A stretch of DNA of 64,000 nucleotides from Acanthornis magna (lineage: Eukaryota; Chordata; Aves; Passeriformes; Acanthizidae). The first letter of the stretch is position 1; the number at the start of each line of letters is the position of its first letter. The translations under genes were made by a program, and so were the position numbers. Positions 11,253-22,832 of this stretch are shown piece by piece. The stretch is taken from the NCBI GenBank assembly GCA_036785705.1, contig JAWUZG010000136.1:1612001-1676000 (forward strand), in the 5' to 3' direction. A model generated the notes under the pieces. That model had not been told where the DNA came from. It saw only the letters and a list, made by a program, of their open reading frames with translations, and searched no databases.

Positions 11253-13853
11253 ATTATAAACATATGCTTCCATATTAGATTAGAAGGGAAGTATTCAGGT
11301 TGAACACCTTTATATTCTAGTCCTTACTCAAAAAGCATTGCTATTCTGGAATATGCTTGAGGCTGCCTGACTTCAATGGGACTGCCACCAGATTAAAAGC
11401 AAACAAATAATGTGCCTTATTGAATTAGGGCCATTATCTGGTTTCCCACTAATGCAATTCCACCAAGTTAAACTCATTTCTGACAATTGAAGGGAGAGAA
11501 GGATCAGTGTCAAGGTCTCACATTGCTCTCCAAAGTCAGTAATTTACAGGGGAATGTGAACACTGACAGCAAATCTCCCAGAGTCGTTAAATTCTTTTGA
11601 GATGGTGGTCAGGGAGTGAAATGGGAGTTCCCATGGGTGAGGAATGCGTAGGGCTCGTGGAATTACCCCTGGTGATGGTGACAAAGATTTTTCATGAGCA
11701 GACTTGCATTGTTTGGGCTAACCCCAACCTGCAGTGGGCTGTCCTGGGAAAGGTGGAGTCAGGCTGTGCGATTTTCCAGCTGTGTTTTCAAAATGACTTG
11801 TGGTGAGGAGTAAATGCAGGGAGTTTGGGTGGTTTGGTTTGTGGGGTTTTTTTGTGTGCAGAAATAAACTAAAGCTGAGCTGTCTCCATCCCGCATCTTT
11901 GCAGACAGGGCTGTGAAGGGAGTCCCAGGAGGCAAGAAAGAAACCACAAAACAGGAGAATAAGTCTCTTTCATATACAGAAAGGAGAGCTGGAAGAACTG
12001 AGGAGTGTTTCTGAAATAAATTTACACTGATAGAAGGAAAAAAATTGGAAGATAATGAACTGTGGAGGGAAGTTCAATTACAGAAACAAAGATAGGTGTG
12101 TACCCTGTAGAAAAGAACATGATGCCATAAAAGAAACTCGCTAGTGACAAAACTCATCTCTGAATATTTAAAAAAAAATAATTTAGCTGTAGAGAGGATG
12201 TTACTAGGAAAAGGACTTGCTACAGCCCAATAATTTCTGAGTCTTTGGTGTCATTATTTATCCAAACAGTCCTCCATGAGGTTGCTTTTCTCTACCTCTA
12301 CCTTAATTAGATTGAGAAGACTAAAATTTTCATGCAGTTGGATGTGTTCTGTCCTGGTTTTGTTGGAAAGGTCAGCTAAATTTGGTAGGGATCAAAGCAA
12401 TGTGTGCAGTATGATGGCAAAACAGGAGCTGAGATCTTAAGCTGCCATTCCTTACGTTACAGGAGTTCAAAGATGCCACAAGTCAAGACACTGATCGTGA
12501 CGTGAATTGCTTTAAAAGAACTTTGAAAAAAAAATCCTCTTCCACTGCAATACAAGCTGAAAAAACAAATTTTCAAATTTAGGATTTAATCATTTCAGAA
12601 ATGCTATAAAATTCTTTTTTATGTTCTTGCCCTGCTGGGTGTTTTCAAACCTCTCTAAGTCTGATATCTTTCAGCAGTATTAAGATGGATTATTTTCTTT
12701 TTTTCCCCTTTTTTCTTTCAAGATTATGTAGTGAATATGTTTAACAAAGCTGACTAAAGAAAAAAGGAAAAAATCACACCTAGTTTAAAAATATTTGTTT
12801 ACCCTCCACCTTCTTTCTGAAATTTGAAAGCCATGTGAAAGATCTAAAAGTAGCTGTAAACAACACAAGGAAGCAAATTTTATGAAAACTTTCCTGGTCC
12901 CTGCCAGTTGAAAAGAATGTTTTCTAGCAGGGAAATTTCATTAGCACTTGAAAACCTCAAGTAGTTCTAAGATCAAGTGTAACCCAGGTTCTTAGAGCTG
13001 TTAGAGTCCCCATTCCTCCTGCTGCATTCCTGTTTAATAAATTCTTCTTATTTTCCCTCTTTTCTCAGATTACATGGCGTGGATACACATGCTGCTATGG
13101 AAATAAAATTTCATGAGGTATTACATCAAACTTCCTTCTGGCAAATTCCAGTGGGGCTGTGAGATACAAAATAGAAAGATAAGAATCTCTCTCTATGTCT
13201 TCATTAGCAGAACATAATTTGTCCTTCATTCTTTTTTCCTTCTTTTTCATGAGTTCAATAATGTTTCATTAATGATCATTTACCAAAATATAAATAAATC
13301 ACTTGTAGAGAGGAGAGACTGTAATCAGCATTTGTTGTACAGACGGAGATCAATTCCAGACTTCACTGGGTTAAGTCCTGTGCAAATCCAAAGCAAAAGA
13401 ATGTTTCTTTTGCTTAATTTGATCATTAATTATAGGAATATATAAAATAAAATAAAACAAAACCTATGTCACCAAATATTTTATTCTCAGTATTTTAAAG
13501 TGAGACTTAGAGGTAGTTTTTCACTATCTCAGCCTAGAGGACTCCATCTTATTTTTGGTTTATTTATGTCCTTCCAATAAACCACCAGTAATGTTTGGTG
13601 TGAATTTGTCCTCTGGATCCTGGTCATTTTTGCAGTCTTTATTACAGTGGCTACAAAGTGTCACAGTGAACAGAGGTATTGATGGGGACATAATAAGTTT
13701 TTTAAAGAACTGTCATAGATGTTAGCAAGAGACGGGCTCAAGACAGATGACATGAGGACAAAAAGTTGCCAAAGAAACTTCATAGAAAAGGAAAAAGAAT
13801 TCTGAAGTGTTAAGGTTTGATTTGCTCTAGAAATGGAGAAAGGTGGGTTAAGG
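11253..13853. other. Unique AT-rich DNA, nothing recognised
   Basis: Mostly AT-rich sequence with several homopolymer A runs. No gene or repeat family could be supported. A CCTGGTTTT motif at about 12354 resembles an avian LTR start but does not continue as one. Confidence 0.5.
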
Positions 13854-14293
13854 ATCATAGAATCATGGAATGGCCTGGGTGGGAAGTGACGTTAGGGATG
13901 AACTTGTTCCACCCCCTGCCATGGGCAGGGACACCTTCCACTGTCCCAGGCTGCTCCAAGCCCTGTCCGACCTCGCCTGGAACAATTCCAGGGATGGAGA
14001 AGCTTCTCTGGACAACCTGTGCCAGGGCCTCACCACTCTCACAGGGAACAATTTTTTCCTAATATCCCATCTAACTCTACTCTTTTTCAGTTTGAGTCCA
14101 TTCCTCCTTGTCCTGTCACTCCAGGCCCTTGTAAAGTCTCTCCCCATCTTTCCTGTAGGATCCCTTCAGGCACTGGAAGGCCACAATGAGGTCACCCCAA
14201 AACATGATTAATCCAAATTCTCTCAGCCTTTCCTCCCAGCAGAGCTGCTCCACCCCTCTGATCATCCTAGAGCCTTCTCTGGACTCGCCCCAA
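13854..14293 (-). mobile_element. CR1 LINE 3' fragment, ~440 bp (reverse)
   Basis: On the plus strand it reads GATCATAGAATCATGGAATG, GCCATGGGCAGGGACACCTT, CCAGGCTGCTCCAAGCCCTG, then TTTTTCCTAATATCCCATCT, CTTCAGGCACTGGAAGGCC and CTTCTCTGGACTCGCCCC. This is the reverse complement of the last ~440 bp of CR1, with little internal disruption. The ATAGAATCAT repeat at the start corresponds to the element's 3' terminus. Open frames over it on both strands are remnants, not genes. Confidence 0.95.
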
Positions 14294-17200
14294 TGAGGGG
14301 TGAGAGTTCTTGGGGATAGAGACATAAACAAATCAAACCTTAACTGTTAGGAGACAGGGAATGAAGTTGCCCACAACACGGGAAACTGGAAGGATACTCT
14401 TCTGCTACTCTTTGTGAAATTCATACTCACACCTCTGAGTAAGAGCTCTGAATGTTTAATCAGAGCAGTAATTTACAGATCATTGCCATCAGGAAAAGCT
14501 CATTGTCTGCCCTTTCCACAATCACTGGAGTATTTCTGACTCGGTTACTCCTGAGGGCCTGACATCCTTCAGTGCTTTGATTCTCTGATATGAACCTCTC
14601 ACCCTGTGGGGGGAAGGCAGAAGAGATTGTACAAATTTACTCAAGGGATGGAAATTTGATTTGTTTATTACAACAGGTGTAATCTATAGCACATAACTGC
14701 AGTATGTGACAGCCACGTGATAGACAGGAGAAAGGAAGCGGGGCAATCAGCATGGATGGGCCTGTGAAAAAAAAAAAATTAAAAAGTGCCCATTCTGTCC
14801 CCTGGGAAAAGGAAGGGGAAGAGAAGGAGAGATGGTGGATGTTCTGGGAAAACTCTATACAAGGAAAAACAGGAGAGAGGAAGGTTTTGTTATTCAGCTA
14901 TTAAATCAAATATGTGTAATTAAACTTTAATTTTTTTTTAATTGAACTTGTTGTTGAAATGAATTTTGGTGTTTGCAGTTAAGCTGTAATTTTTTTTTTT
15001 CTATAATTAAGATGAGATGAGAGGTTGGACCACTTAATTTTCAGAAGATGCTTACTGCTTTATTGTCAGGAAGAAAAACACGTGCAGTGAGGGGAAGGTC
15101 TAATTGCAGAGAAGTTTGAGTTCTTTTTGCACTCAGATGTCCTTGCACAAGCTCAAGTTACTTTTTGCTGTGTGTGTTTCCCTGAGGTTTGCTCTCTGTA
15201 CAGCTGTTTCTGCGCCGACAGTAAATATAACATCAAGTTTCTGTCTAATGCTGTGTGTGCAACCATGACTTGAAGTAGGAAACATGTTTTTTCAAGTGAT
15301 GGTTATTAGAGTGAGGTTTTTTCTTGGCTCTTCCCACCCTGACTGCCAATACTGGCACTGCCACAGGTCCTTAATTCTCTGTAATCAATGTCTGAGGTGC
15401 AGCCTTTGGAAAACACACAGGATGTTCCCAAATGTGCTGATGGTACTCCCCCAATTTTTGTTGCCCCAGCACAGGTGGGAAATTGCTGTGTGGATGTCTC
15501 CTCTGAAGGCAACGACTTGAGAGGTCTTGAAGGTGTGGTTCCCACCAAGGCACCACTTGTGTTTCATTTTCCCAATGCCCCGTGACTGCTTGGCCCTAAA
15601 ATCCCATGGGGGCAATTACTTGAATTTCTGAACTTGAGCTCTTAGTGATCTTAGTGGCTCTTGAACATCTTAGTGATGAGTCAGAAGGGACACCCCAGTG
15701 ACCAGGATGAGTTTAGAAAAAGTGTATTTTGTACCGAGAGTCGTGTCAGCTCTGGAGAGGGGAGCTGGTGGTGAGGATGGGGATCTGTAGCGTCAATCTA
15801 TCTCTGTTCTGCTGTGACAGAGCCCCGTTCTGAAGGCAGCAAGGAGAGCAATACATCACGAGCTGACTCTTGAATTTTCTCTGTGTCTCTTGTGTTAGAT
15901 TGCCTGACCCCCAAAACTGCTGATGTATGCCCTCCTCAGACGCTGCTCTCTTCCCCAGCTGACCTGCTTCCCACCAGCAGTTTCAAAGCTGGGGAGTAGC
16001 TCAGGTTTAATCAGAGCTTGAAATTCAAGTGGAGAGATTTAGAAGCCTGACTTAACAGTACTACAGTCTGTTCCCACTAAGCTTTTGTCTGAAGGTTGAT
16101 GGGGTAACAGCACAGGTGACAAAGGAAAATGTCATATGAAGCTCATTCAAATGGACTTGCATTTCAGTCTTGACTCTGGTGCTGTAGGTTACAGTAGGTT
16201 CTAATTCAAACAATAATTCTAAAAGCTAAATATAATAAAAAATACCCAATATTTGATTATCAGGAAGAAATGAGGATATCTATTTCTAGTATTTCTAGAG
16301 GACATTTAAAAAGAAAATAATTACTGTAGTGAGAGAAAAAAAAAAAAAAAGAGAAGGATATAAAGGTAAATGGAGAAAAGAATGCCAGAAATTGTGAAGG
16401 GTTTGAAAAACCCCTATACACAGAGAACATGGCGATGGCTGCAACAGTAAGATTTAAGAAGCCACAAATATCAGCAGTGCAAAATCAGTCCAGAAGCCAG
16501 AATCTCACTCTCTTAAATCTTTCACCTATACTTGTCATTAGCAGCAGGACTTGAAATGTTAATGAATATGCCTTGATACAGCAGCCCTGGGAATTGCTGC
16601 CATTACTAAATTAAAGGTGTCGAAAATGAGGCAGAGAGATCTGGGTCCTGTAACTTTATGCATCCACTCTAACCTTGTCATCCAACTTCCACCCAGAGCT
16701 CCTGGTGAGACAGCAGCCCTGGCACAGGGCAATTCAATTTTCCTCTGCTGGCATTCCAGAGCCATTCAAAAGCTCGACTATCAGTTAGTTTTCAATGAAT
16801 CCCACTTTAAGTGATGCTTTCAAGGACATGTAAACCTTCGATGGCTCTTTGGGGAATTTAATGCAAATTTGTTTCTTATGCAACTCAGGCAAGCACATAA
16901 TTTTTCGTAATAGTGCCATAGATATCAGAAAGCACCTGCACCAACCTCAGAAAGCCACTGAGGGCTGGGATGGAAATGAGGTGGGGAGATGCACAGCATC
17001 TGACTCTGTTTACACAGGCTCTCAAGTGCTTGCAGTTCACCTGGTGAATGAATTTTACAAAATTTAAAAAAAAAAATTAAGCATTTTTTTTAGTTCAATG
17101 TGGGGAAAAACGCCCATCTCTGCAATAAATACACACATTTAATCTGATTTATTTTCAGTCCAGTGTCTAAACAAAAAAACCCCCAAACTATTATTTATCT

Positions 17201-18190
17201 CTTTCATTCAGTTCCACCAATTTAAATAAACAAATTGCCAGTCTTCTGCAATCATAGATCTCTTTGACCAATATAATATACATCCTTCTTAGCACCTACA
17301 GTCCTGCTGGTGACAGCTTTGTGTCCAGTTTGTTATGAGACATGAAATGCTTCAAACACCGACCCGATCTGGTCAGCATCAGGAGCTGTTTTCTGATACA
17401 ATCATCTCTCTCTGCTGGAAACCTTTGCTCTCTATCATAATTAATCAAAGCTTTTAAAAGTCAATGTAATTAAGAGCAAGGCAGTTCTAATGGACCCACT
17501 GCAAGCTGTCTGCACCACATCTAAATGAAGTCAGTATAATCATCTCCTTGGCACAAAGGAAGTCATCCGACGCTTTTCTTCTCTCTCTTGTCTCCAAAAA
17601 TTTGTGTATCTGTGTGCTCTTGCTAGGCATTGTTTCCCCTTTTTTAGAGAGAAAATGAGATGCCCAAGTGACGAATCGCTGGGGAAATGACCTTGCTGGA
17701 AAGATGAAATCTAAAAACTAACCACCCTGCCACCTGTGAGTGCACAGAATAAAAGCTGCAATTTGTGAACCTCTCAGGGCAAGATGCACTTCAGCAGGAA
17801 TGGTTTTCCGCTGTGTTCCTTATGGAGAGAGGAAAAATCGCTGTTCTGTTGTGATCGTTTGTTTCTCTCCTGCAGTAATGCGTTCAACACCCAATCTTAC
17901 AGCCACAAACTCAATGCAAGGGAAATTTCCTCTGGAAGTTTTCTTAAGGTGAGCTGCTAGGTGAAATCTGCATGAGGATCCATAACACATATTTGAAATA
18001 ACTTCCTCCAGCTGGAGGCACATCAGCCATTAACCACTTGATGATTTCTGCTGGATTTGGGGACTGAAGTGAGGCAAAATGAGGTATGAAGGGAAGAGCT
18101 AATTGAATGAAAGCTAGTAATGAAGCTTCATTGAACTTGGCAGGGAATATAGGGTAATATAAATGCTTCAAAGTGCTTTAAGGTGATAAT
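14294..18190. other. Unique DNA, nothing recognised except homopolymer runs
   Basis: About 3.9 kb with no supported gene. It includes T-rich runs near 14930 and 14990 and an A15 run at 16336-16350. The part near 17330-17560 is rich in TAATTA/AATTAA motifs and looks like a candidate regulatory element. That is only an impression from motif density. Confidence 0.5.
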
Positions 18191-18455
18191 ATCCTAGAGT
18201 CAGAGAATGGTTGGGGTTGGAAGGGACCTTGAAGACCCTCTGCCCATAGGCAGGGACACCTTCCACCATCCCAGGGTGCTCCAAGCCCTGTCCAGCCTGG
18301 CCTTGGACACTTCCAGGGATCCAGGGACAGCCACAGCTTCTCTGGGCACCTGAGCCAGGGTCTTGCCACCTTCAAAATAAATAATTTATTTCTAATATCC
18401 AACTTAAATCTTCCCTCTTTCAGTTTAAAGCCATTCCCCCGTGTCCTATCTTGTG
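18191..18455 (-). mobile_element. CR1 LINE 3' fragment (reverse)
   Basis: On the plus strand it reads AGAATGGTTGGGGTTGGAAG, GGACCTTGAAGACCC, then CAGGGACACCTTCCACC, GCTCCAAGCCCTGTCCAGCC, CACAGCTTCTCTGGGCACC and GCCATTCCCCCGTGTCC. This is reverse-complement CR1. About 20-25 bases usually found between the AAGACC segment and the CCCAT...GCAGGGACACC segment are missing, which suggests a small internal deletion. It lies about 275 bp from the CCCTGTTT array. Confidence 0.93.
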
Positions 18456-18730
18456 GGTTTTGTTTGTTCTTTAAAATTGGTTTGACTCTAACTTCCCTCA
18501 AACTTGCTATAAGTGATTGGCTGTATCTTTGATCCCTATCACCTTCTGGAAATATCCACATCCTACTCTCCCCCAGAACAGCATCTCCTGTCAGACAACA
18601 GCTCTGTGTCTGATGGGATGGCCACGAGGCAAAGCTGTCCCTGGGGATGTGCTGTGGTGCAAGGCTGTGGTCCCTGACAGCCGAGCCTGACAGGGACTTG
18701 CTAGAGGATGCTGCACAACCGACAGCCCCA
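18456..18730. other. Spacer between CR1 and minisatellite
   Basis: About 275 bp of moderately GC-rich sequence. No repeat or gene was recognised. The GCCTGACAGGGA text here resembles the CCCTGACAGG junction at the far end of the array, which may mark the pre-array sequence. Confidence 0.4.
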
Positions 18731-19632
18731 GTTTTTCCTGTTTCCCTGTTTTCCCTGTTTCCCTGTTTGTTTTTCCTATTTTCCCTGTTTCCCTGTTTCC
18801 CTGTTTTTCCTGTTTCCCTGTTTGTTTTCCCTGTTTGTTTTCCCTGTTTGGTTTCCCTGTTTGGTTTCCCTGTTTCCCTGTTTCCCTGTTTGTTTTCCCT
18901 GTTTTCCCTGTTTCCCTGTTTCCCCATTTTCCCTGTTTCCCTGTTTCCCTGTTTTTCCTGTTTCCCTGTTTGTTTTCCCTGTTTGTTTTCCCTGTTTGGT
19001 TTCCCTGTTTCCCTGTTTCCCTGTTTGTTTTCCCTGTTTTCCCTGTTTCCCCATTTTCCCTGTTTCCCTGTTTTCCCTGTTTCTCTGTTTGATTTCCCTG
19101 TTTGTTTTCCCTGTTTCCCTGTTTGTTTTCCCTGTTTCCCTCTTTTCCCTGTTTTCCCTGTTTTCCCTGTTTGTTTTCCCTGTTTGTTTTCCCTGTTTCC
19201 CTGTTTTCCCTGTTTCCCTGTTTCCCCTGTTTCCCTGTTTCCCCTGTTTGTTTTCCCTGTTTGGTTTCCCTGTTTGGTTTCCCTGTTTCCCTGTTTCCCT
19301 GTTTGTTTTCCCTGTTTGTTTTCCCTGTTTGTTTTTCCTGCTTCCCTGTTTCCCTGTTTCCCCTGTTTCCCTGTTTGTTTTCCCTGTTTTCCCTGTTTTC
19401 CCTGTTTGTTTTTCCTGCTTCCCTGTTTCCCTCTTTTCCCTGTTTTCCCTGTTTTCCCTGTTTGTTTTTCCTGTTTCCCTGTTTCCCTCTTTTCCCTGTT
19501 TTCCCTGTTTCCTTGTTTGTTTTCCCTGTTCCCCTGTTTATTTTCCCCATTTCCCTGTTTCCCTGTTTGTTTTCCCTGTTTTTCCTGTTTGTTTTCCCTG
19601 TTTTTCCTGTTTGTTTTCCCTGTTTTCCCTGA
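18731..19632. repeat. 902-bp CCCTGTTT minisatellite with higher-order repeats
   Basis: The array is built from CCCTGTTT (8 bp), CCCTGTTTT (9 bp) and 13-bp variants ending GTTTT or GGTTT. The plus strand has almost no A over 900 bp. On the minus strand nearly every unit gives GGG, with A/C-rich loops of five to ten bases, which is a repeated G-quadruplex-type pattern. A higher-order repeat of about 135 bp is visible. TTTGGTTTCCCTGTTTCC recurs at 18860 and 18995, and the ATTTTCCCTG landmark recurs at 18778, 18926 and 19053 (148 and 127 apart, i.e. 135+13 and 135-8). The 3' third has a different period of about 56-77 bp with CCCTCTTTT and CCTGCTTCC variants. Open frames of over 300 codons exist on both strands because the unit contains no stop. 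They are not credible genes. Confidence 0.95.
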
Positions 19633-21418
19633 CAGGTGGCTTTAACCAGGCCTGAGTTAGGTAGAGCTGATCCAGCCCAGGGAAATGACATTGGACTGTC
19701 TGGCATTTTTTGCCTCTCGGATCCCCTATTATTTAGGATATTTGTTTAAAAATGAGCTCTCAGAGTAAAATGGAGGAAAACAGATCATTCCAAACTATTC
19801 TGAAGCCTGAATAGGTTTGGAATATGTTCAAGATCTGTATCTTTTCTGCACTGGAGGTAATGCAATAATCTTCCTAAGCCTTCCTAAACTTTGATTTTTG
19901 GCTGCTTTACTCCTGCTGCTGATACTGTTTTTTTCAACTTGCATAGCTTGATATTGTTTTTTCCTTGCACACACAGGAAAGCTGTTCAGTAACATCTTAT
20001 TTCTGTGTTTCATTATCTTATCAAGGCACTCATACACGGACAGGAGAAAAAATATTTGAACTACAAAGTTACATTCTATGCTCCAGTGTGATCACAGAGC
20101 TAGTTTTTCAAAGAACAGTACAGGCTTGTATTTTTAATGCCTTTGGCATTTATTTCCCTTATTCTGTGTGGCACAAGTCTGATAAAACTTCATGGGATGT
20201 ATTGCAGCTTTAAGATATTGCTGGGAAATGTTAGCCTCACTCAGAAATCCGAACGACTCCTCACACTTTATTTATTTGCTCTGTATTGGCAACAATAATT
20301 AGCAGTAAATATTAATGTGGATGCAGAGGTGTGTGAATCCATTCGAAACAGCATCAGTGAAGCCTTTATGCTGCTTAAAGCTCCAGAACGTGACAATTGT
20401 CAGCTGCGTGCACAGAAAGAGCCACGGGAAGATCACTCTTGGTGTGGATGAGCCTTGAATGCATTTTGACAGATGAAGATAAATTGCTATATATCTGTAA
20501 AATTGTAATTATGTACCAGATTTCACAGATGTCCCTTCAGGAGCACATGACCAGGCTGAAGCAGGAATAGGATACATTAAATCGTAGTATGCTTCAATAT
20601 TTAATTACTGAAGTTTGAATAACTGTATTTTCTTAAAAAAAAAAAAAAAATTTTTTATCCCTACCTCTTTGGTTTTTTCCCCCCTCCTTTCAAAATAAAC
20701 CCAGTGATTAACTCTTCATTTAAAATTGAGTGTCTTTGATGCAGAATTTGTTGCCTGGGAGTTTCTGACTGAGAGCTTGGGGACGTAGACTCAGTTATAC
20801 AATTCTTTCTCAAATGCTCTCCCCTCTTCACACCCTCCACCCCTCCAAAAGAAACAAAACCACCACAGATGAAAAAACAACACGTGACAGCCTCAATATA
20901 GACATTGTATGACCCGAAAGATATTGTGGGAAGTTGCTGCTTTTTTACTGATGAAAGTAAAAATGTTGTAGGCTCTTGGGAAATAAATAAGCAGTGAATG
21001 TGGAAGCACACCAACAATATGATATTATGGACTGTGTTCTCCTTCTAGCTCACCAATAAGAATAAAATTCTGATTATAGCTATGAATTCCATTTTCTTAG
21101 TACAAAGAGACTGTTTTAATACCACTGCTGTTATCAGGAAAAAAAATTAAAAACTTAAATTTAAAAGATCACAGCACAGGCCACTTCTTTTATTCATTAG
21201 CACAAGTTCATTAGGCAGAGTTCAGATTGCTCTGCTGCCTTCCCAGAACATCAGCAGTGACACTTACAGGTTTGAAAATAGAAAATACCCAAATGATAAA
21301 TAATAAGGCAATGCAGACTTCCTCCACCCTTCCGCTCTCCACAGAAAATGGGATTTAAATAGTAAGCAATAATTATTGTGGCCCCTCTTCTCTAGGAGAG
21401 CCCACCTTTTTCACTGCT
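19633..21418. other. Unique DNA with an A16/T6 run
   Basis: AT-rich sequence without a recognised gene or repeat family. An A16 run directly followed by T6 lies at 20635-20656 and could form a small hairpin. The segment at 20230-20470 is less AT-rich and looks unremarkable. Confidence 0.5.
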
Positions 21419-21493
21419 CCTTTCAGGTGGCTTGGAATAGATGATTCTTAAGGCCTTTTCCAACCCAAACTATTTTATGATTCTAAGATTCTC
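21419..21493 (+). mobile_element. CR1 LINE 3' tail (forward, very short)
   Basis: It reads CCTTTCAGGTGGCTTGGAA, TAGATGATTCTTAAGGCC, TTTTCCAACCCAAACTATTT and TATGATTCTAAGATTCT. Only the last ~75 bases of a CR1 element remain, including the terminal ATTCTA-type repeats, so the copy is very strongly 5' truncated. Confidence 0.85.
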
Positions 21494-21960
21494 CATTAAA
21501 AGTGCATAATCTGCAAGCACAAAATGTTTGATCCTCTCAGAAGGTACAGGCAAGATATTATTGCCGTATAATTTGTGTTCCCTAGCTGGCAGAGTGCTAC
21601 TTCCAACAGTCTTGGAAGAACATAAGGGCAATCTTTATTCCCCACTAATGAAGGCTCTTTGTTGGTTCCTTTCCAGGTTATTGTTTTTCCAAATGGCAAA
21701 AGAGTATTTGCTTGGGAGATAAGGGCCAGTTAAGAGAGTATACGGATTCTAAAGTTAAATATCTTAATCTCTTGCAGCACTTGGTAGAAGCAGATCACTT
21801 GTACATCCCTTGTACAGGGGAAAGGGAAGTTGGGGCAAGAGGAAAGTAATTGCCCAAGGCCACCTCGCAGAGCAAAAATAAAACTTGAGGTGTTTGGGTC
21901 CCGACTCACCAGCCAGCTCACTGGCAAAGCAGCTCTTTTGGGATTGCAAAATGTTATCTG
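21494..21960. other. Unique DNA, nothing recognised
   Basis: About 470 bp of mixed composition. Overlapping short open frames on both strands show no known similarity. Part of 21870-21960 could be a diverged upstream portion of the following CR1, but I cannot match it. Confidence 0.4.
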
Positions 21961-22059
21961 TACAGGGTGGGGTTCTTGGGGTGATCCTGTGCAGGGCCAG
22001 GAGCTGGGCTTTGATGGTCCTTGTTGCTCCCTTCCAGCTCAGGATGTTCTGTAATTCTG
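21961..22059 (+). mobile_element. CR1 LINE 3' tail, subfamily shared with 54222-54502 (forward)
   Basis: It reads TACAGGGTGGGGTTCTTGGG, GTGATCCTGTGCAGGGCC, AGGAGCTGGGCTTTGATGG, then CTCCCTTCCAGCTCAGGATG and TTCTGTAATTCTG. The same order occurs in the longer copy ending at 54502. This tail differs from the AAGGTC-CTTTCCAACCC type elsewhere in the window, so at least two CR1 subfamilies are present. Confidence 0.85.
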
Positions 22060-22732
22060 CCTCCGGTGACCTTACCCGACTGGCCTTGGTGCAGTGTAGT
22101 TGATATTGGTGCTCTGATATGTTTGGAACCATATTTGACCACTGGAATGGAAGGAATAGGCCAGGATGGGGGAGAATCCAGTTTTCCTAGATTTAGCCAG
22201 GAAAAGGACTGGAGAGCATTAGGATATACTTGGACAATTTGCTTCCCTGAATCTGAAAACCAACTTTTTTTCCCATGCCTCATTTCAAGAAGTATTTTGA
22301 AAGTTCCTGATTCTCCCCTCCCCTATATTTAGATCATATTATAAGTTTTAAAACAAAACTTGATGGCGCAATGTTTACAAATCATTCTTAGAACTTCTGT
22401 AAGTCCAAAACATATCTTTGGCTGTGTGTCAGACAGGCTTATTGATTAAAAGTATGTTCTCTTGAATCACCAAGGTCTGTGTGAAAATTGACCTGCCTGG
22501 TAATCTTGATGTCCAAGTTGCAATTTATTTCCTGTGTCCATTTTTTTAAAATTCATTTTCTGATATTGTTTCTTCAAACAAGCATCAGACATAACACAAC
22601 GGAAAAGATTAACATTGAACAATGGCAGTAGTTTGGAATATGACCAGAGCCACTGAAATCTGCTTTAGGCTGAATTTTGAAGATTTGTTCCTCTGTTCAG
22701 ACCTCTTAACATCACCAGTCCTTTTTCTTAGG
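22060..22732. other. Unique DNA, nothing recognised
   Basis: No gene or repeat family is seen. A 103-codon plus-strand open frame that begins in the CR1 tail and extends to about 22332 has no recognisable similarity. Confidence 0.45.
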
Positions 22733-22832
22733 GGATCATTTGGATAAGTTAGCATAATTTGAATAAAACTTTCCTTTACTTGCAGGATCTTTTGGATTAT
22801 TCAGCATCATTTGAATAAAACTTTACTTCCAG
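22733..22832 (+). repeat. Two-copy tandem duplication, 52-bp period
   Basis: GGATCATTTGGATAAGTTAG at 22733 is echoed by GGATCTTTTGGATTATTCAG at 22785. GAATAAAACTTTCC at 22761 is echoed by GAATAAAACTTTAC at 22813. All offsets are exactly 52. The copies differ at many positions, so this is an old duplication. Confidence 0.75.

Noticed and set aside
12354..12410. TGTCCTGGTTTTGTTGG resembling the start of an avian LTR
   Set aside because: The following bases do not continue as the LTR and no 3' end or target duplication is present.
13817..14331. Several open frames of 71-113 codons
   Set aside because: They lie over the reverse-strand CR1 3' region, which is untranslated in the element.
18731..19632. 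CRISPR-like array
   Set aside because: Units are contiguous, 8-13 bp long and without unique spacers. The genome is a vertebrate one.
18591..19706. 371-codon minus-strand and 332/315-codon plus-strand open frames
   Set aside because: They are produced by a stop-free 8-bp tandem repeat and overlap on both strands. The proteins are pure low-complexity repeats, with no promoter or splice context.
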